Assembly: GCA_028564675.1 (NCBI GenBank)
Contig: JAOVVO010000003.1
Location: 124,001 to 188,000, forward strand
From: Onchocerca lupi
Taxonomy: Eukaryota; Nematoda; Chromadorea; Rhabditida; Onchocercidae
DNA: 64,000 nt
Reading direction: 5' to 3'
Made by a program: the position numbers and the translations under genes. The notes under the pieces are model-generated. The model ran no database searches. It worked only from the letters and a program-made list of their open reading frames with translations, and was not told the origin of the DNA. Of the stretch, positions 8,760 through 18,069 are shown one piece after another (within the stretch, counting starts at the first letter, position 1; each line of letters opens with the position of its first letter).

Positions 8760-9857
8760 CTAAAACTCACAATCACAACCTACAGCCTCACTGATGTTAC
8801 TAAGTCCATCTTTTCTTATTAGCTCTGCAAGCTCCAGATTGATTTTATTCACTATTTGAGGTCCGTGATATATGAGAGCAGTATATAATTGTACTAAAGA
8901 TGCTCCTGCCTTTATTTTTTTGTATGCATCAATACCACTTGAAATCCCTCCGCACCCTATCAATAACATTTTGCCTTTGGTAAGTTTATACATATCACTC
9001 AATAACTTAGTTGAAAGTTTGAACAACGGCCTGCCGCTCAGTCCACCACTTTCATTATAATGAAAGTACAGATTATCTCGACTAACCGTAGTGTTGCTTA
9101 CTACCAAGCCATCAATTTTGTATTCTAACACAAGCTCAGCAATGTTTTCTTTCGTTTGTTGGTCTATATCTGGTGAGATTTTTAGCATTATAGGGGTAGA
9201 TTTAGGACTGTTAATTGACTGCCTGGTTAAAGTTATGGATTTCAGTAATTCTGATAATTCTTGTTTATTGTGGAAGTTGCGTAAATTAGGTGTGTTTGGA
9301 GATGAAATGTTCAGCACTATATAATTGCTTTTTCCATGTACCATCTTTATCAGGTCAACATAATCACTGATTTTGTTTTGTGATATGCTATTTTTCCCTA
9401 TATTGATGCCGAAAATGTAATTGTCAAACCTAATTTTGTTTATTTGTTTGAGAAAATAACCTATTCCTTTATTGTTAAATCCCAATCTATTAATTATTCC
9501 TTCATCTTGGGTTAACCGGAAGATTCTCGGTTTTTTATTTCCATATTGTGGGTATTTAGTTACAGTTCCAGCTTCAATAAACCCAAAACCGAATGAGAGC
9601 ATGGAGCTTATAACTTCCGCATTCTTATCAAAACCTGCAGCAAGACCTACAGGGGTCTTAAGTCTATTATCAAAGAAGTTTACGTTTAAAGACTCAGGTA
9701 GGTGTTCTATGGTTTTTTTGTAAGGTATCTTTTTTAGAATCATGATTACTAAGGAATGGGCAATTTCAGGTGGCAACAAAAACAGTAAGTTATGTAGTGT
9801 CATTCCTATAATAATACTCTTCAGCTTATTTTCTACCATAAAATACTGTGGAAGCAT
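8760..9857 (-). CDS. pyrD: Dihydroorotate dehydrogenase, quinone-dependent (class 2)
   Basis: Membrane-associated FMN enzyme that oxidises dihydroorotate to orotate and passes electrons to quinone, step four of pyrimidine synthesis. Class 2 is shown by the N-terminal membrane-docking helix (NLLFLLPPEIAHSLV) and the motifs PVGLAAGFDKNAEV, GFIEAGTVTKYPQYGN, the catalytic-serine segment NISSPNTPNLRN, VVSNTT, GGLSGRPLF and IGCGGISSG. The maximal frame has 365 residues; starts at 9839 or 9803 are possible, and 9803 (MTLHNLL) has AGGA close before it and fits the family N terminus best. With pyrC at 22890 it shows that de novo UMP synthesis is kept. Confidence 0.95.
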   Translation of the reverse strand: MLPQYFMVENKLKSIIIGMTLHNLLFLLPPEIAHSLVIMILKKIPYKKTIEHLPESLNVNFFDNRLKTPVGLAAGFDKNAEVISSMLSFGFGFIEAGTVTKYPQYGNKKPRIFRLTQDEGIINRLGFNNKGIGYFLKQINKIRFDNYIFGINIGKNSISQNKISDYVDLIKMVHGKSNYIVLNISSPNTPNLRNFHNKQELSELLKSITLTRQSINSPKSTPIMLKISPDIDQQTKENIAELVLEYKIDGLVVSNTTVSRDNLYFHYNESGGLSGRPLFKLSTKLLSDMYKLTKGKMLLIGCGGISSGIDAYKKIKAGASLVQLYTALIYHGPQIVNKINLELAELIRKDGLSNISEAVGCDCEF

Positions 9858-10051
9858 AGCTGTAATTTTTAAAAAGCGTTCTTATTGATTTTACTTGTAA
9901 ATAATGGATAAGAGCTTTTTTCGCGGAATTTATTATTGCTATTATCTTATTCTTTTTGTTATTTCGATAGTGAGAGACTTCAAAAAATTTAGCTCCGAGC
10001 ACTTAAGTTGTTCAGTACTGCCTCAACTGAGATTATGAGGTGGTATAGCTT

Positions 10052-10569
10052 GGTATTAAAATTTCTGAATTTAATAGAAACACTGGCTCTCTTTTTGGAA
10101 AACAATGGCTTAGTGTTCAAGAAAGTAATAATGTTATGAAGGGTATGATTTCTGGTTGTAATCACGGCGGATTATTTTTCTTAAGCAGTGTTGGTATGTT
10201 ATAGCTTTCTTGATGGTGCGAGGTAGTTACTGTAAAAAGTAAAGAGAAAAACATTATAGTACGAGCAAAGGAGACATGTTTTTTGAGTTGCCTGTAAATA
10301 GCGTTGATTAATGAAAAATTAATATCTAAAGTAGTTGTTGCTAATGCTTTGCAAAATAGTAAACGTATTGAAATTGTTGAATAAAAATCATATAGTAAAA
10401 TTTTTGAGCAAGCAATTTCTTTGTTAAAAATAGTAGTATGGTCAGTGCAACGAGTGAGCCATATTATCTTCCATTTTGGTGAATTTATAGTGGGCGTAAA
10501 CAGAGTTTGGTAGTTATAAATCAAAACTGTGGGCAAGATTGTTAACTTGCTAAAAGAATTGAGATTTTA
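10052..10569 (+). pseudogene. Unidentified plus-strand gene remnant with several in-frame stops
   Basis: Reading the plus strand from 10052 gives 50 clean codons containing NTGSLFGKQWLSVQESNN. After stops near 10202, coding-like stretches continue through VKSKEKNIIVRAKETCF, KVVVANALQNSKRIEIVE, an in-frame TAA, KSYSKIFEQAISLLKIVV and HIIFHFGEFIVGVNR, ending at 10569. Coding-like stretches separated by single stop codons are what a recently inactivated gene looks like. I do not recognise the family. An opposite-strand frame (10162-10536) over the same bases looks like a shadow. Confidence 0.4.
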
Positions 10570-10665
10570 AACTCGATACATAACCAAGTAGACTTATTGT
10601 TGAGGTAGGTTAGTCACTAAAAATACTTAAATTAAGTAGTTTTTTCAAGATATAGAAAACAAGAA

Positions 10666-10737
10666 AGGCCAGGACCGGAATTGAACCGGTATAAAAGGAT
10701 TTGCAATCCTCCGCATAGACCATTCTGCCACCCAGCC
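10666..10737 (-). tRNA. tRNA-Cys (anticodon GCA)
   Basis: On the minus strand the cloverleaf starts GGCTGGG and closes with CCTGGCC, discriminator T (U73, the CysRS identity base). The anticodon arm is GGATTGCAAATCC and the T-arm is ACCGGTTCAATTCCGGT. CCA is not encoded. It lies just 3' of the aldolase gene on the same strand. Confidence 0.95.
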
Positions 10738-10743
10738 GATTTT

Positions 10744-11640
10744 TTATGCGTAGATATCCATTATATCTTTTAGCATAGATAAAGCCTCTTCTCTTTTTCT
10801 TTGAAAGGAGTTGCGTCCAATGATTGAACCATTAGCACCGCCATGCTTAATTTCTTTTGCCTCATTATATATATCATTTGCTGACTTTGACTCACCACCA
10901 GAAAAAACTATTATTCTTTTTCCTGCAAAGCAAGATTTTCTGACATATTTAATCCTTTTAGATAAGGAATCAATATTTTCAACTTTTATTTTTTCTTTTT
11001 CTAAGTGGGTAGTTGGAAGTTTTACTTTTATTATGTTGGCACCAAGCAAAGCTGCTACGTGTGCAGCATAAGAAATAACGTCAACTGCTGTTTCACCTTC
11101 TTTGGAAATTCCTTCACCGCGTGGATAAGACCATAGTACTACTGCGAGTCCACAAGATTTAGCCTCAGCTATGATTTCACAGGCTTCTTCTATCATATCA
11201 AAGCACTTAGCAGAACCAGGATATATGGTAAATCCAACAGCTGTGCAGCCTAAACGCAGTGCATCTTTTACAGAAGCAGTGATTGCCTGGTCAGAAGTTA
11301 GGCTTTTAGAATGTAAAGAGTTGGAGTTATTGAGTTTTAAGATAAGTGGTAGCATTCCAGCATAAGTTGAAACACCAGCTTCAATCATACCAAGCGGGGC
11401 AGCATATGCGTTGACTCCTGAATCAACCGCAAGTTGAAAATGATAATGTGGATCATAAGCATCAGGGTTAATTTCAAAGCTTTTGATTGGTCCGTGCTCA
11501 AACCCTTGATCTACAGGGAGAATTACTAATCTACCAGTTCCGCCAAGTTTTCCATGCATGAGAATACGAGTGAGGTTTGCTTTTACCCCAGGGTTTTCAC
11601 TTTCGTAGTAACTTAGGATTTGTCTTACTTTGTCACTCAT
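10744..11640 (-). CDS. fba: Class I fructose-bisphosphate aldolase (archaeal/DhnA type)
   Basis: Cytosolic Schiff-base aldolase cleaving or forming fructose 1,6-bisphosphate. The 298-residue protein has the features of the archaeal-type class I family: GRLVILPVDQGFEHGP near the N terminus, CTAVGFTIYPGS, VVLWSYPRGEG, the NIIKVKLPT strand that carries the Schiff-base lysine, and the phosphate-binding loops IIVFSGGESK and GGANGSIIGRNSFQR at the C terminus. No zinc-ligand pattern of class II enzymes is present. In Rickettsiales with incomplete glycolysis it usually serves gluconeogenesis. A tRNA-Cys follows within seven bases. Confidence 0.93.
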   Translation of the reverse strand: MSDKVRQILSYYESENPGVKANLTRILMHGKLGGTGRLVILPVDQGFEHGPIKSFEINPDAYDPHYHFQLAVDSGVNAYAAPLGMIEAGVSTYAGMLPLILKLNNSNSLHSKSLTSDQAITASVKDALRLGCTAVGFTIYPGSAKCFDMIEEACEIIAEAKSCGLAVVLWSYPRGEGISKEGETAVDVISYAAHVAALLGANIIKVKLPTTHLEKEKIKVENIDSLSKRIKYVRKSCFAGKRIIVFSGGESKSANDIYNEAKEIKHGGANGSIIGRNSFQRKREEALSMLKDIMDIYA

Positions 11641-11719
11641 TGTTACTATAACTCAAATTAAATTTAAATTATAACAATGGTAAAGCTTAGTACAAGAGTT
11701 TTATAAACGATATCAAAAG

Positions 11720-13195
11720 TAATCTTATTTTCTTGTTTGTTCATATAAATCCTTAATTTTCTCTTTAGTTACTAATCTAGTGTTTTTCTTAACTAAGTAA
11801 TTTTTTATTTCTTCTTTAATCGGTCTTTTTATTAGGTTTGCTTCTATTTTCTTACTGTAAACAGTTTGTACAAGGTAAAATTTTACTTCTTTCTTTACTG
11901 AGCAGATTATGTCTTTTTTGTATGAACTGTGTTTTTAGTTCCTGAGCGAATTTATCCATAATATGTAGAATTATATCTATATTTAAGTCAGAGAAAGAAA
12001 TAACAATATCGAGACGATTATGAATTGGTGACTAAAAACTTGCCTCCATTGCTTTTTTGCTATTATCAATGTTGAAATCTTTGTATCTAAAACCGATGGA
12101 GTTTTTACTGCGTTCAAATATCTTTATGTTGGTTGTCATGATTAAAGTTATATTGGTAAAGTTAACTTTATATCTGTAAGTGCTTACAATACAATTATAA
12201 TCCATGATTTGTAGTAATACATTAATAAATATCGCTGAAGCTTTGTACCGTTTAGTATTTTTATTGCCTCGTTAATAGAAGATTCTTTCATATTAATTTT
12301 TTGAAACCTTCTTACTAATGCCTTGTCCTTTTCAAAGCTATTGTTGTATTCTCTCTATGTAGTTGTACCTATACGATGCAATGTATGTACGAGTTTAAAT
12401 GGATTACCAATAGCATCAAGAAAGTTACCACTTGTTGAGCCTGCTTCAATAATAAGGTGTATATTTTATCGATAAAAAGGATGCTCAGATTTTGTTTCAA
12501 TTGCTTTTATTATAGATTTTATTTTCTCTTTAAAGTCTCTTCTATAGGAGGAGTTCTTGCGAGGAATGAACCTAAATTTAAAGCATAAATCATGCTGGAC
12601 ATCATCGGTGTTGAAGGCATTACCTAGTGCTAAATCTTCTTTAACTATCATATTTATAACCACGAACGATAATATAGTCTATTTTTCTTACTTCCTCGCA
12701 TAATCATTTAAATTTTTGCAAATAACTTTGCAGAGCTTTCTCATCTTTATAATAGCTTACCTTTATTTACTATAGTAGAGACATCGTTATTTTTATCAAA
12801 TTTTTCTTTATAATTAGTAGTGTGTTTATGTATGTCATTTGAGCATTTCATATTAGATATGTGATAAACCAAATTAGAATTCTTTGCGTTTTGTTTCTGT
12901 AATAGATCTTCAATGCATAGATCTTGTTCAGATAAATTTCTGCTAGGACATTTACTCTAATTTATTTTTTCTTTCTAGGCTATGAGCTTAAGCTTATATT
13001 ACGACTCTATGTGTTTATACATTGAAATAATGAATCAGGCCTAGTTTTATTGATGATCATTTCAGAAGTATCTTCTAAAAGACCTTTTATGTTATTACCA
13101 TAATAGCTATTAATTTTGACACTATATCTTGATAGAATGTTCTTTATATTGATGATTTCATCAATTTTGATGCTTATCTTGGTGGGCATAATTTA
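11720..13195 (-). pseudogene. clpA: Wrecked ATP-dependent Clp protease subunit ClpA
   Basis: Minus-strand translation gives an ordered series of ClpA segments in changing frames. From the N terminus: NKTRPDSLFQCIN (about 13010-13190), YALNLGSFLA (about 12600), YRRDFKEKIKSIIKAIE (about 12500-12545), TLHRIGTTT, stop, REYNNSFEKDKALVRRFQKI (about 12300-12390), then NITLIMTTN, RSKNSIGF and a degraded NRLD box of the second AAA domain (about 12010-12160), and finally KRPIKEEIKN. Several frameshifts and stops are needed, and the remnant is about 1.5 kb against about 2.2 kb for the intact gene, so the middle part (end of D1 to D2 Walker A) is also deleted. Intact ClpA unfolds substrates for ClpP. Confidence 0.85.
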
Positions 13196-14822
13196 CAATC
13201 ATATCTTTAGTTAACACTAATAGTAAATGTTCTACTTGTGTGTACTTAAAAAGTGAAAATCAGGAGAATCGGCAATACTCTATTTAAACTACCTTTAAGT
13301 TTTTATGAATCATCTTTTGCTCTAGAAAATGGGAACTTATATATAATTGATAGGATACAATTATTAAAAAAATAAGTCCAGTTTGTTGTAGATAATTTTT
13401 TGTAATATATCACTTTTGTAGCAGCTTCGCTATGAAAGTTGTTTATTGTTATGTTTGTAAGATACTATATATACTGTCTTACTTAATATTGTACCTGTGA
13501 TTTTCTAATAACACAACTGTTGCAATTACTTTGATAGCAGTAATTTTAGATGCGATTCTCATTGTATCTAGTGTGTACCTACAACATCAAATATTCATCT
13601 TAGGCCTATTTTATCCATTCCCTTGCAGAGGTTCATGAAGACTGTTCTTGTGAGAAATTATACATTTTATTGTTTTTACTTAAAATAGTTGCTGAGTGCT
13701 TTATTTTTTGTTTCAATTTGTTATTTTTATTGTGTGTGTGTTTTTTTTTGAAATGTGTTGAAGGTTAAGTTATTTTACTTGTGAATATTTATAGGCTGCT
13801 ATTCACTAGTTATTTTTGTTATGGGGAATGAAACAGATGATCGTGCAGCGATATTGTTTATAATGAGTTATTCTGAAGTCTGCTATCATTGCAGTTGATG
13901 GTTTAACATTGCTACCCACTTTTAACTGAAATGATTTGGTAAATATTACAATACGGTAACCTAAATCATCAATTATTGTTTTTAAAATTAGGTTTAGATT
14001 TTGGTAGTAAGTTATAGTGGCAGTAGGTACTTTAGATTTATCTTTTCTGTTTTTTTTATATATCGAACTGATTAGAGAACCTGAAAGGTAATACGCTTTA
14101 GAGTACTTCTTTGAAATTATTCACATTACTATTATTCCAATTTTCTATGATTACTGGAATACCAGATAACTTTTTGTATGTTTTCTACATATTTCTTTAT
14201 TATTTTAGAGTACTCTGCTTTTCCTACGATATTTTTGTTTACATTTTTCTCTGGTATTTGATTAAGATGCTCCTCACTGAAAGTCATAATAATCATGATT
14301 GTGGCAATTTTGTTATCATTTTAGTATAGTCAGATGTATTGAGGAAATATTATGTCTTTAACGTTGATATATCATTTTGGCTTATTTTATTTAGATGACA
14401 GAAAATTGAGCTGTGCTTATTTTCATATATCAATTTGCCTGCAATAACAGATATTCTTCTTACTTTTATTTTTTGGTAGTGATTTAGCCATGTATAAAAG
14501 CAAATACCCGGGCATTCAAGCATTGGTACTGCGTGTAACAAGAGTTCTCTTATTAATCATATTGCTACGTGTGTTTAATCTGATTTTGAAGTATTCTCTT
14601 CAAATTCTCATTTATTTCAAATAATTGTTTTTTCGGTTTGCTTAGTTTTCTGTTCTGCATAAAGTTTTTATGAAGTTCAAAAAGTTCTATTAATTTTTGT
14701 ATATAAGTTTCTTATATGTTTTCACCGTCTTAGCCAAACAAACTTACATAACATTAGTTGAGATCAATTTGCTCATAAAAATTAAGCAAAAGCTCTCAAA
14801 ATAGTGCTAAACTTAGGTTGCT
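13196..14822. other. Gene desert between the clpA remnant and priA
   Basis: About 1.6 kb of AT-rich DNA. Open frames of 60-72 codons exist on both strands (for example 14111-14329 plus and 14541-14350 minus), but none shows a recognisable domain. Stretches that look coding on the minus strand near 13830-14010 and 14350-14560 may be further decayed genes; I cannot name them. Confidence 0.4.
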
Positions 14823-17112
14823 ATGACAAGAACGGTTGATGTACTGCTACCACTTCCAATTGACCAGTTGTTTTCATATGCAATTAAGGAGAATACTGAA
14901 ATTTTAATTGGGGATTACGTGATAGTGCCATTTGGCAAGAAACGCTTAATCGGCATAGTTTGGAAATATGGCGGCAAAGGTAATCGAGAATTGGAATTTA
15001 TTGAGCAAAAGATTGATTTACCAAACATTAGACCAAAATTGATTGAATTCTCAGAATGGGTTGCACGATATAATTTAATACCTATCGGTATGCTTGCCAA
15101 AATGATAATGGGGAGAGTGTTAAAAGTGAACCAAGTGAACAAATTGGTTTGTGCTGAGCAGAAACAGGAAATAAGTAATATAGGCTGCCAATTAAGTGCC
15201 GAGCAGCAAACAGCTAGTGATAAAATAATAGGTAACTTAGACGGGTATTCAGTAACTTTACTTGATGGTGAAACCGGGTCTGGGAAAACAGAAGTTTACC
15301 TCTCTGTAGTTGCGCAATTGATTAAGAATTGCAGTAGTCCACTTACCGTTTTAGGTGCTGCTCAGACTTTGTCAGTTCAGTGTACAGACGTTGGAATTCA
15401 GGAAAGAAAATTAGTGTCAAGTATGCAATTGTGTGAATGTTATAATATAAGGTTGCTTTCTAACAAAGATGATGTTACTTCAGTATCAAGACACTGTAAT
15501 CTAGAAAGCTTCATTGTAAATGAGCATGCTAGGCAGTTATATAATAAAGACTTGGTTCTAGTGCCTGATACTAGGATGACATCAGAAAATGTTGAAATGA
15601 CATCTAGAGAGTGCAATGCACAAGTTTTAATTCTTCTACCTGAAATTATTTTAACTTCGCAATTGATAAATCGTATTTGCGATCAAGTATCAAGAAATTT
15701 GGCTCAGTGGCATTCAGAGCTCACTTCAAAAGCTCGTCGCAATAATTGGCTTAATGTAGCGAATGGAAATGTGCAGATAATTGTAGGGACGAGGTCAGCA
15801 CTTTTTTTACCTTATAAGAATCTAAGATTAATTATTGTTGATGAAGAGCACGATTCATCTTTTAAACAAGAGCAAGGAACTATATACAATGCTCGAGATA
15901 TGGCAATAGTCTTAGCCAAAATTGAAAATATTCCAATAATTTTATCGTCAGCAACTCCATTGCTTGAAACCATTCATCATGTTAAAAACGGTAATTATAA
16001 TTATGTAAGGTTAGCTAAGCGGTTTGGTGATGCAGAATTGCCACTGATTAGAGTAGTAGATATGAGAAATAATAAGCAGTGGATTTCTAATCAGCTTTTT
16101 GAGGGCATAGAACGAACCATAAAAAAAATCAGCAGGTTATGCTTTTTTTAAATCGCCGGGGATATGCTCAGCTTGCAGTTTGTAAAAAGTGCGGATACAA
16201 AATTTTCTGCTTGAATTGTTCTGTTTGGCTTACGTATTACAGAAAAAAGAATGTTCTTTTATGTCATCATTGCTCTTATCAATTAACGTTTCCAGAAAAA
16301 TGTCCTAATTGTCAAAGCGAACAGCCATTGTCTCTTTATGATTTAGGGATTGAAAGACTACTTGAGGAAACAGTAAAATTAATACCAAACGCAAAAACTG
16401 TGATCGTAAGTAGTAATCAAAAGTCAGTGAGTAATGTTATTGACTTAGTATTGAAGGAAGAAGTGAATGTTATAATCGGTACACAGATAATTGCTAAGGG
16501 ACACAATTTTCCTAAATTAACTTTAGTTGGGATAATAAATGCAGATTTAAGTCTTGAGAATTCTGATCTAAGGGCGGCAGAAAAAATGTATCAGTTATTG
16601 CACCAAGTTGCAGGAAGGTCTGGAAGGTTTAACGAAAAAGGAACGGTAATAGTGCAGACAAATAATCCTGAAAGTTCGATAATAAAAGCATTGCAGCATC
16701 AAAAAAGGGACTTATTTTATGAACTTGAACTTGAGTTGAGATCTAAAGCTCAAATGCCACCATTTAGCAGGTTGATAGCACTTATAGTTTGTGGTAAAGA
16801 TCAGATTGTCACACAAAAAGCAGCAAGCAAAATAGCCAGCTTTTTGCATAATCAATGTTTGACTACTGCTTCTTCTTTGTTGCCATTGCAGTGCATGATC
16901 CAGAACTTAGAAGAAAAGAATTTGAAATTCTTGGTCCATCGCCGGCAGCAATAAATTTCTTAAATAAGAAGTATCGGTATAGGATCTTACTAAAGATACA
17001 TAATAAACATTGTTTATCCATACAAAAGAAGCTGAAATATTGGATTCAAAGCTGTAACTTAAATTTAAGTACTACAGTTACAGTAGATGTTGATCCTGTA
17101 AGTTTTTTTTAA
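14823..17112 (+). pseudogene. priA: Primosomal protein N' (replication restart helicase) with two frameshifts and an in-frame insertion
   Basis: Three frames together encode a nearly complete PriA. Frame 1 (14823-16151) has the N-terminal DNA-binding region, Walker A GETGSGKTEV and DEEHDSSFKQ box. Frame 2 (from about 16120 to 16954) has the zinc-binding region (CKKCGYKIFCLNC, CHHCSYQLTFPEKCPNC) and the C-terminal helicase motifs GTQIIAKGHNFP and HQVAGRSGR. Frame 3 (to 17112) has the C-terminal GPSPAAINFLNKKYRYR and VDVDPVSFF. The first shift lies in an eight-A run at 16121-16128, where one more A would restore the frame; the second lies between about 16850 and 16950. Residues about 171-265 are an insertion between two normally adjacent segments. 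All catalytic and zinc residues remain, so decay is recent, or the A run is tolerated by slippage. Confidence 0.85.
15336..15618 (+). repeat. In-frame repeat-derived insertion in priA
   Basis: About 95 extra codons between LIKNC and NAQVLILLPEI, which adjoin in ordinary PriA, just after Walker A. The DNA contains fragments of Wolbachia-type palindromic repeats: CAGTGTACAGACGTTGGAAT, TTAGTGTCAAG and ATACTAGGATGACAT. The last is shared with the ileS insertion (CACTAGGATGACA). The frame is kept open throughout. Assignment to the palindromic element family is inference from these shared fragments. Confidence 0.6.
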
Positions 17113-18069
17113 TAGATTTGTTATAAAATGTTGATCAAAATTGGATAATGTTTGTTTACTCTATGGTTAGTTCTATTATTTTCATAAAAATTTCATTAAT
17201 TATATTAATTTATTATGTTGCTAATGTGATCAGAATAAGAGTACGTATGATTAAGTTAATTATAAAATATGTTAAGCTATTAACGTAAAAGTATTGGTTT
17301 AATAATAAACTTTATTGATAATGATGAAATAGAGTTTGTTACTTGTTACAGATTTTGATGAGTAAGTGGTTTGCATATAAAAAATACATGCTATATTTTC
17401 AGCGCTTTATAACACGAAGATATTAAGAGAAGTGGTAGTACACAAAATTCTGCTTCATTTTACATAAAATCCTAGCAAATAATCACTAGAAGATGTGATG
17501 AAGTATTTAAAATAAGCAATATGGTTATGTAAATAACTTAATAAGGGAATTGAGATAAAGGACTTTATACTCATATAAACTTCAGAATAAGAAAGGCTAA
17601 GTTCTACTGAGTTATTTAGTTCAAGGAAAAGCAAGAGCAACAACCTTGTGGTAGTATGGACAGACTAAGCTAAGTCAGAGAAAGGAAAAGATGGATGTAG
17701 TGGTAGTTGGGGGTGATTGGTATTGTACTCAGTTTTTTTTGGTGTTGGATTAGCTATATATTTCTTTAGTTAGCCTATAAACAGGCTAAAATAATAGAAT
17801 GTGTTTGTTGTATGATTTTAATTTTTTTTATTCATAGGCATATAAAACCAAGTAATTTGGTGACGGAAGTTTTGTAAAAAGAACCCAGTGGCACGGAGCC
17901 TTGATGTAACATGTGCTAATTACAATAAACTAAGTATTTAAATAACTCGTTTTCTAAGTTCTGTAGCGATCTCAACTCTCAATTAATTCTATCTACGGAT
18001 ACTAGAAAACTAATATAGATTTTTTCTACCCTTGTGATATTATCAGTCTGTAGTTATGAATAGGCAAAT
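17113..18069. other. Intergenic region between priA and sdhA
   Basis: About 950 bases without a supportable gene. A 7-base inverted repeat TTAGCCT / AGGCTAA with a 6-base loop lies at 17770-17789. The sdhA promoter must be near the right end, but no clear -35/-10 pair stands out from the AT-rich background. Confidence 0.4.

Noticed and set aside
10162..10536. 124-codon minus-strand frame between pyrD and tRNA-Cys
   Set aside because: The plus strand in the same place reads as a decayed gene with more natural composition, so the minus frame is probably a shadow.
14111..14541. Small frames of 63-72 codons upstream of priA
   Set aside because: Hydrophobic or unstructured, no start signals or family, within a desert of decayed sequence.
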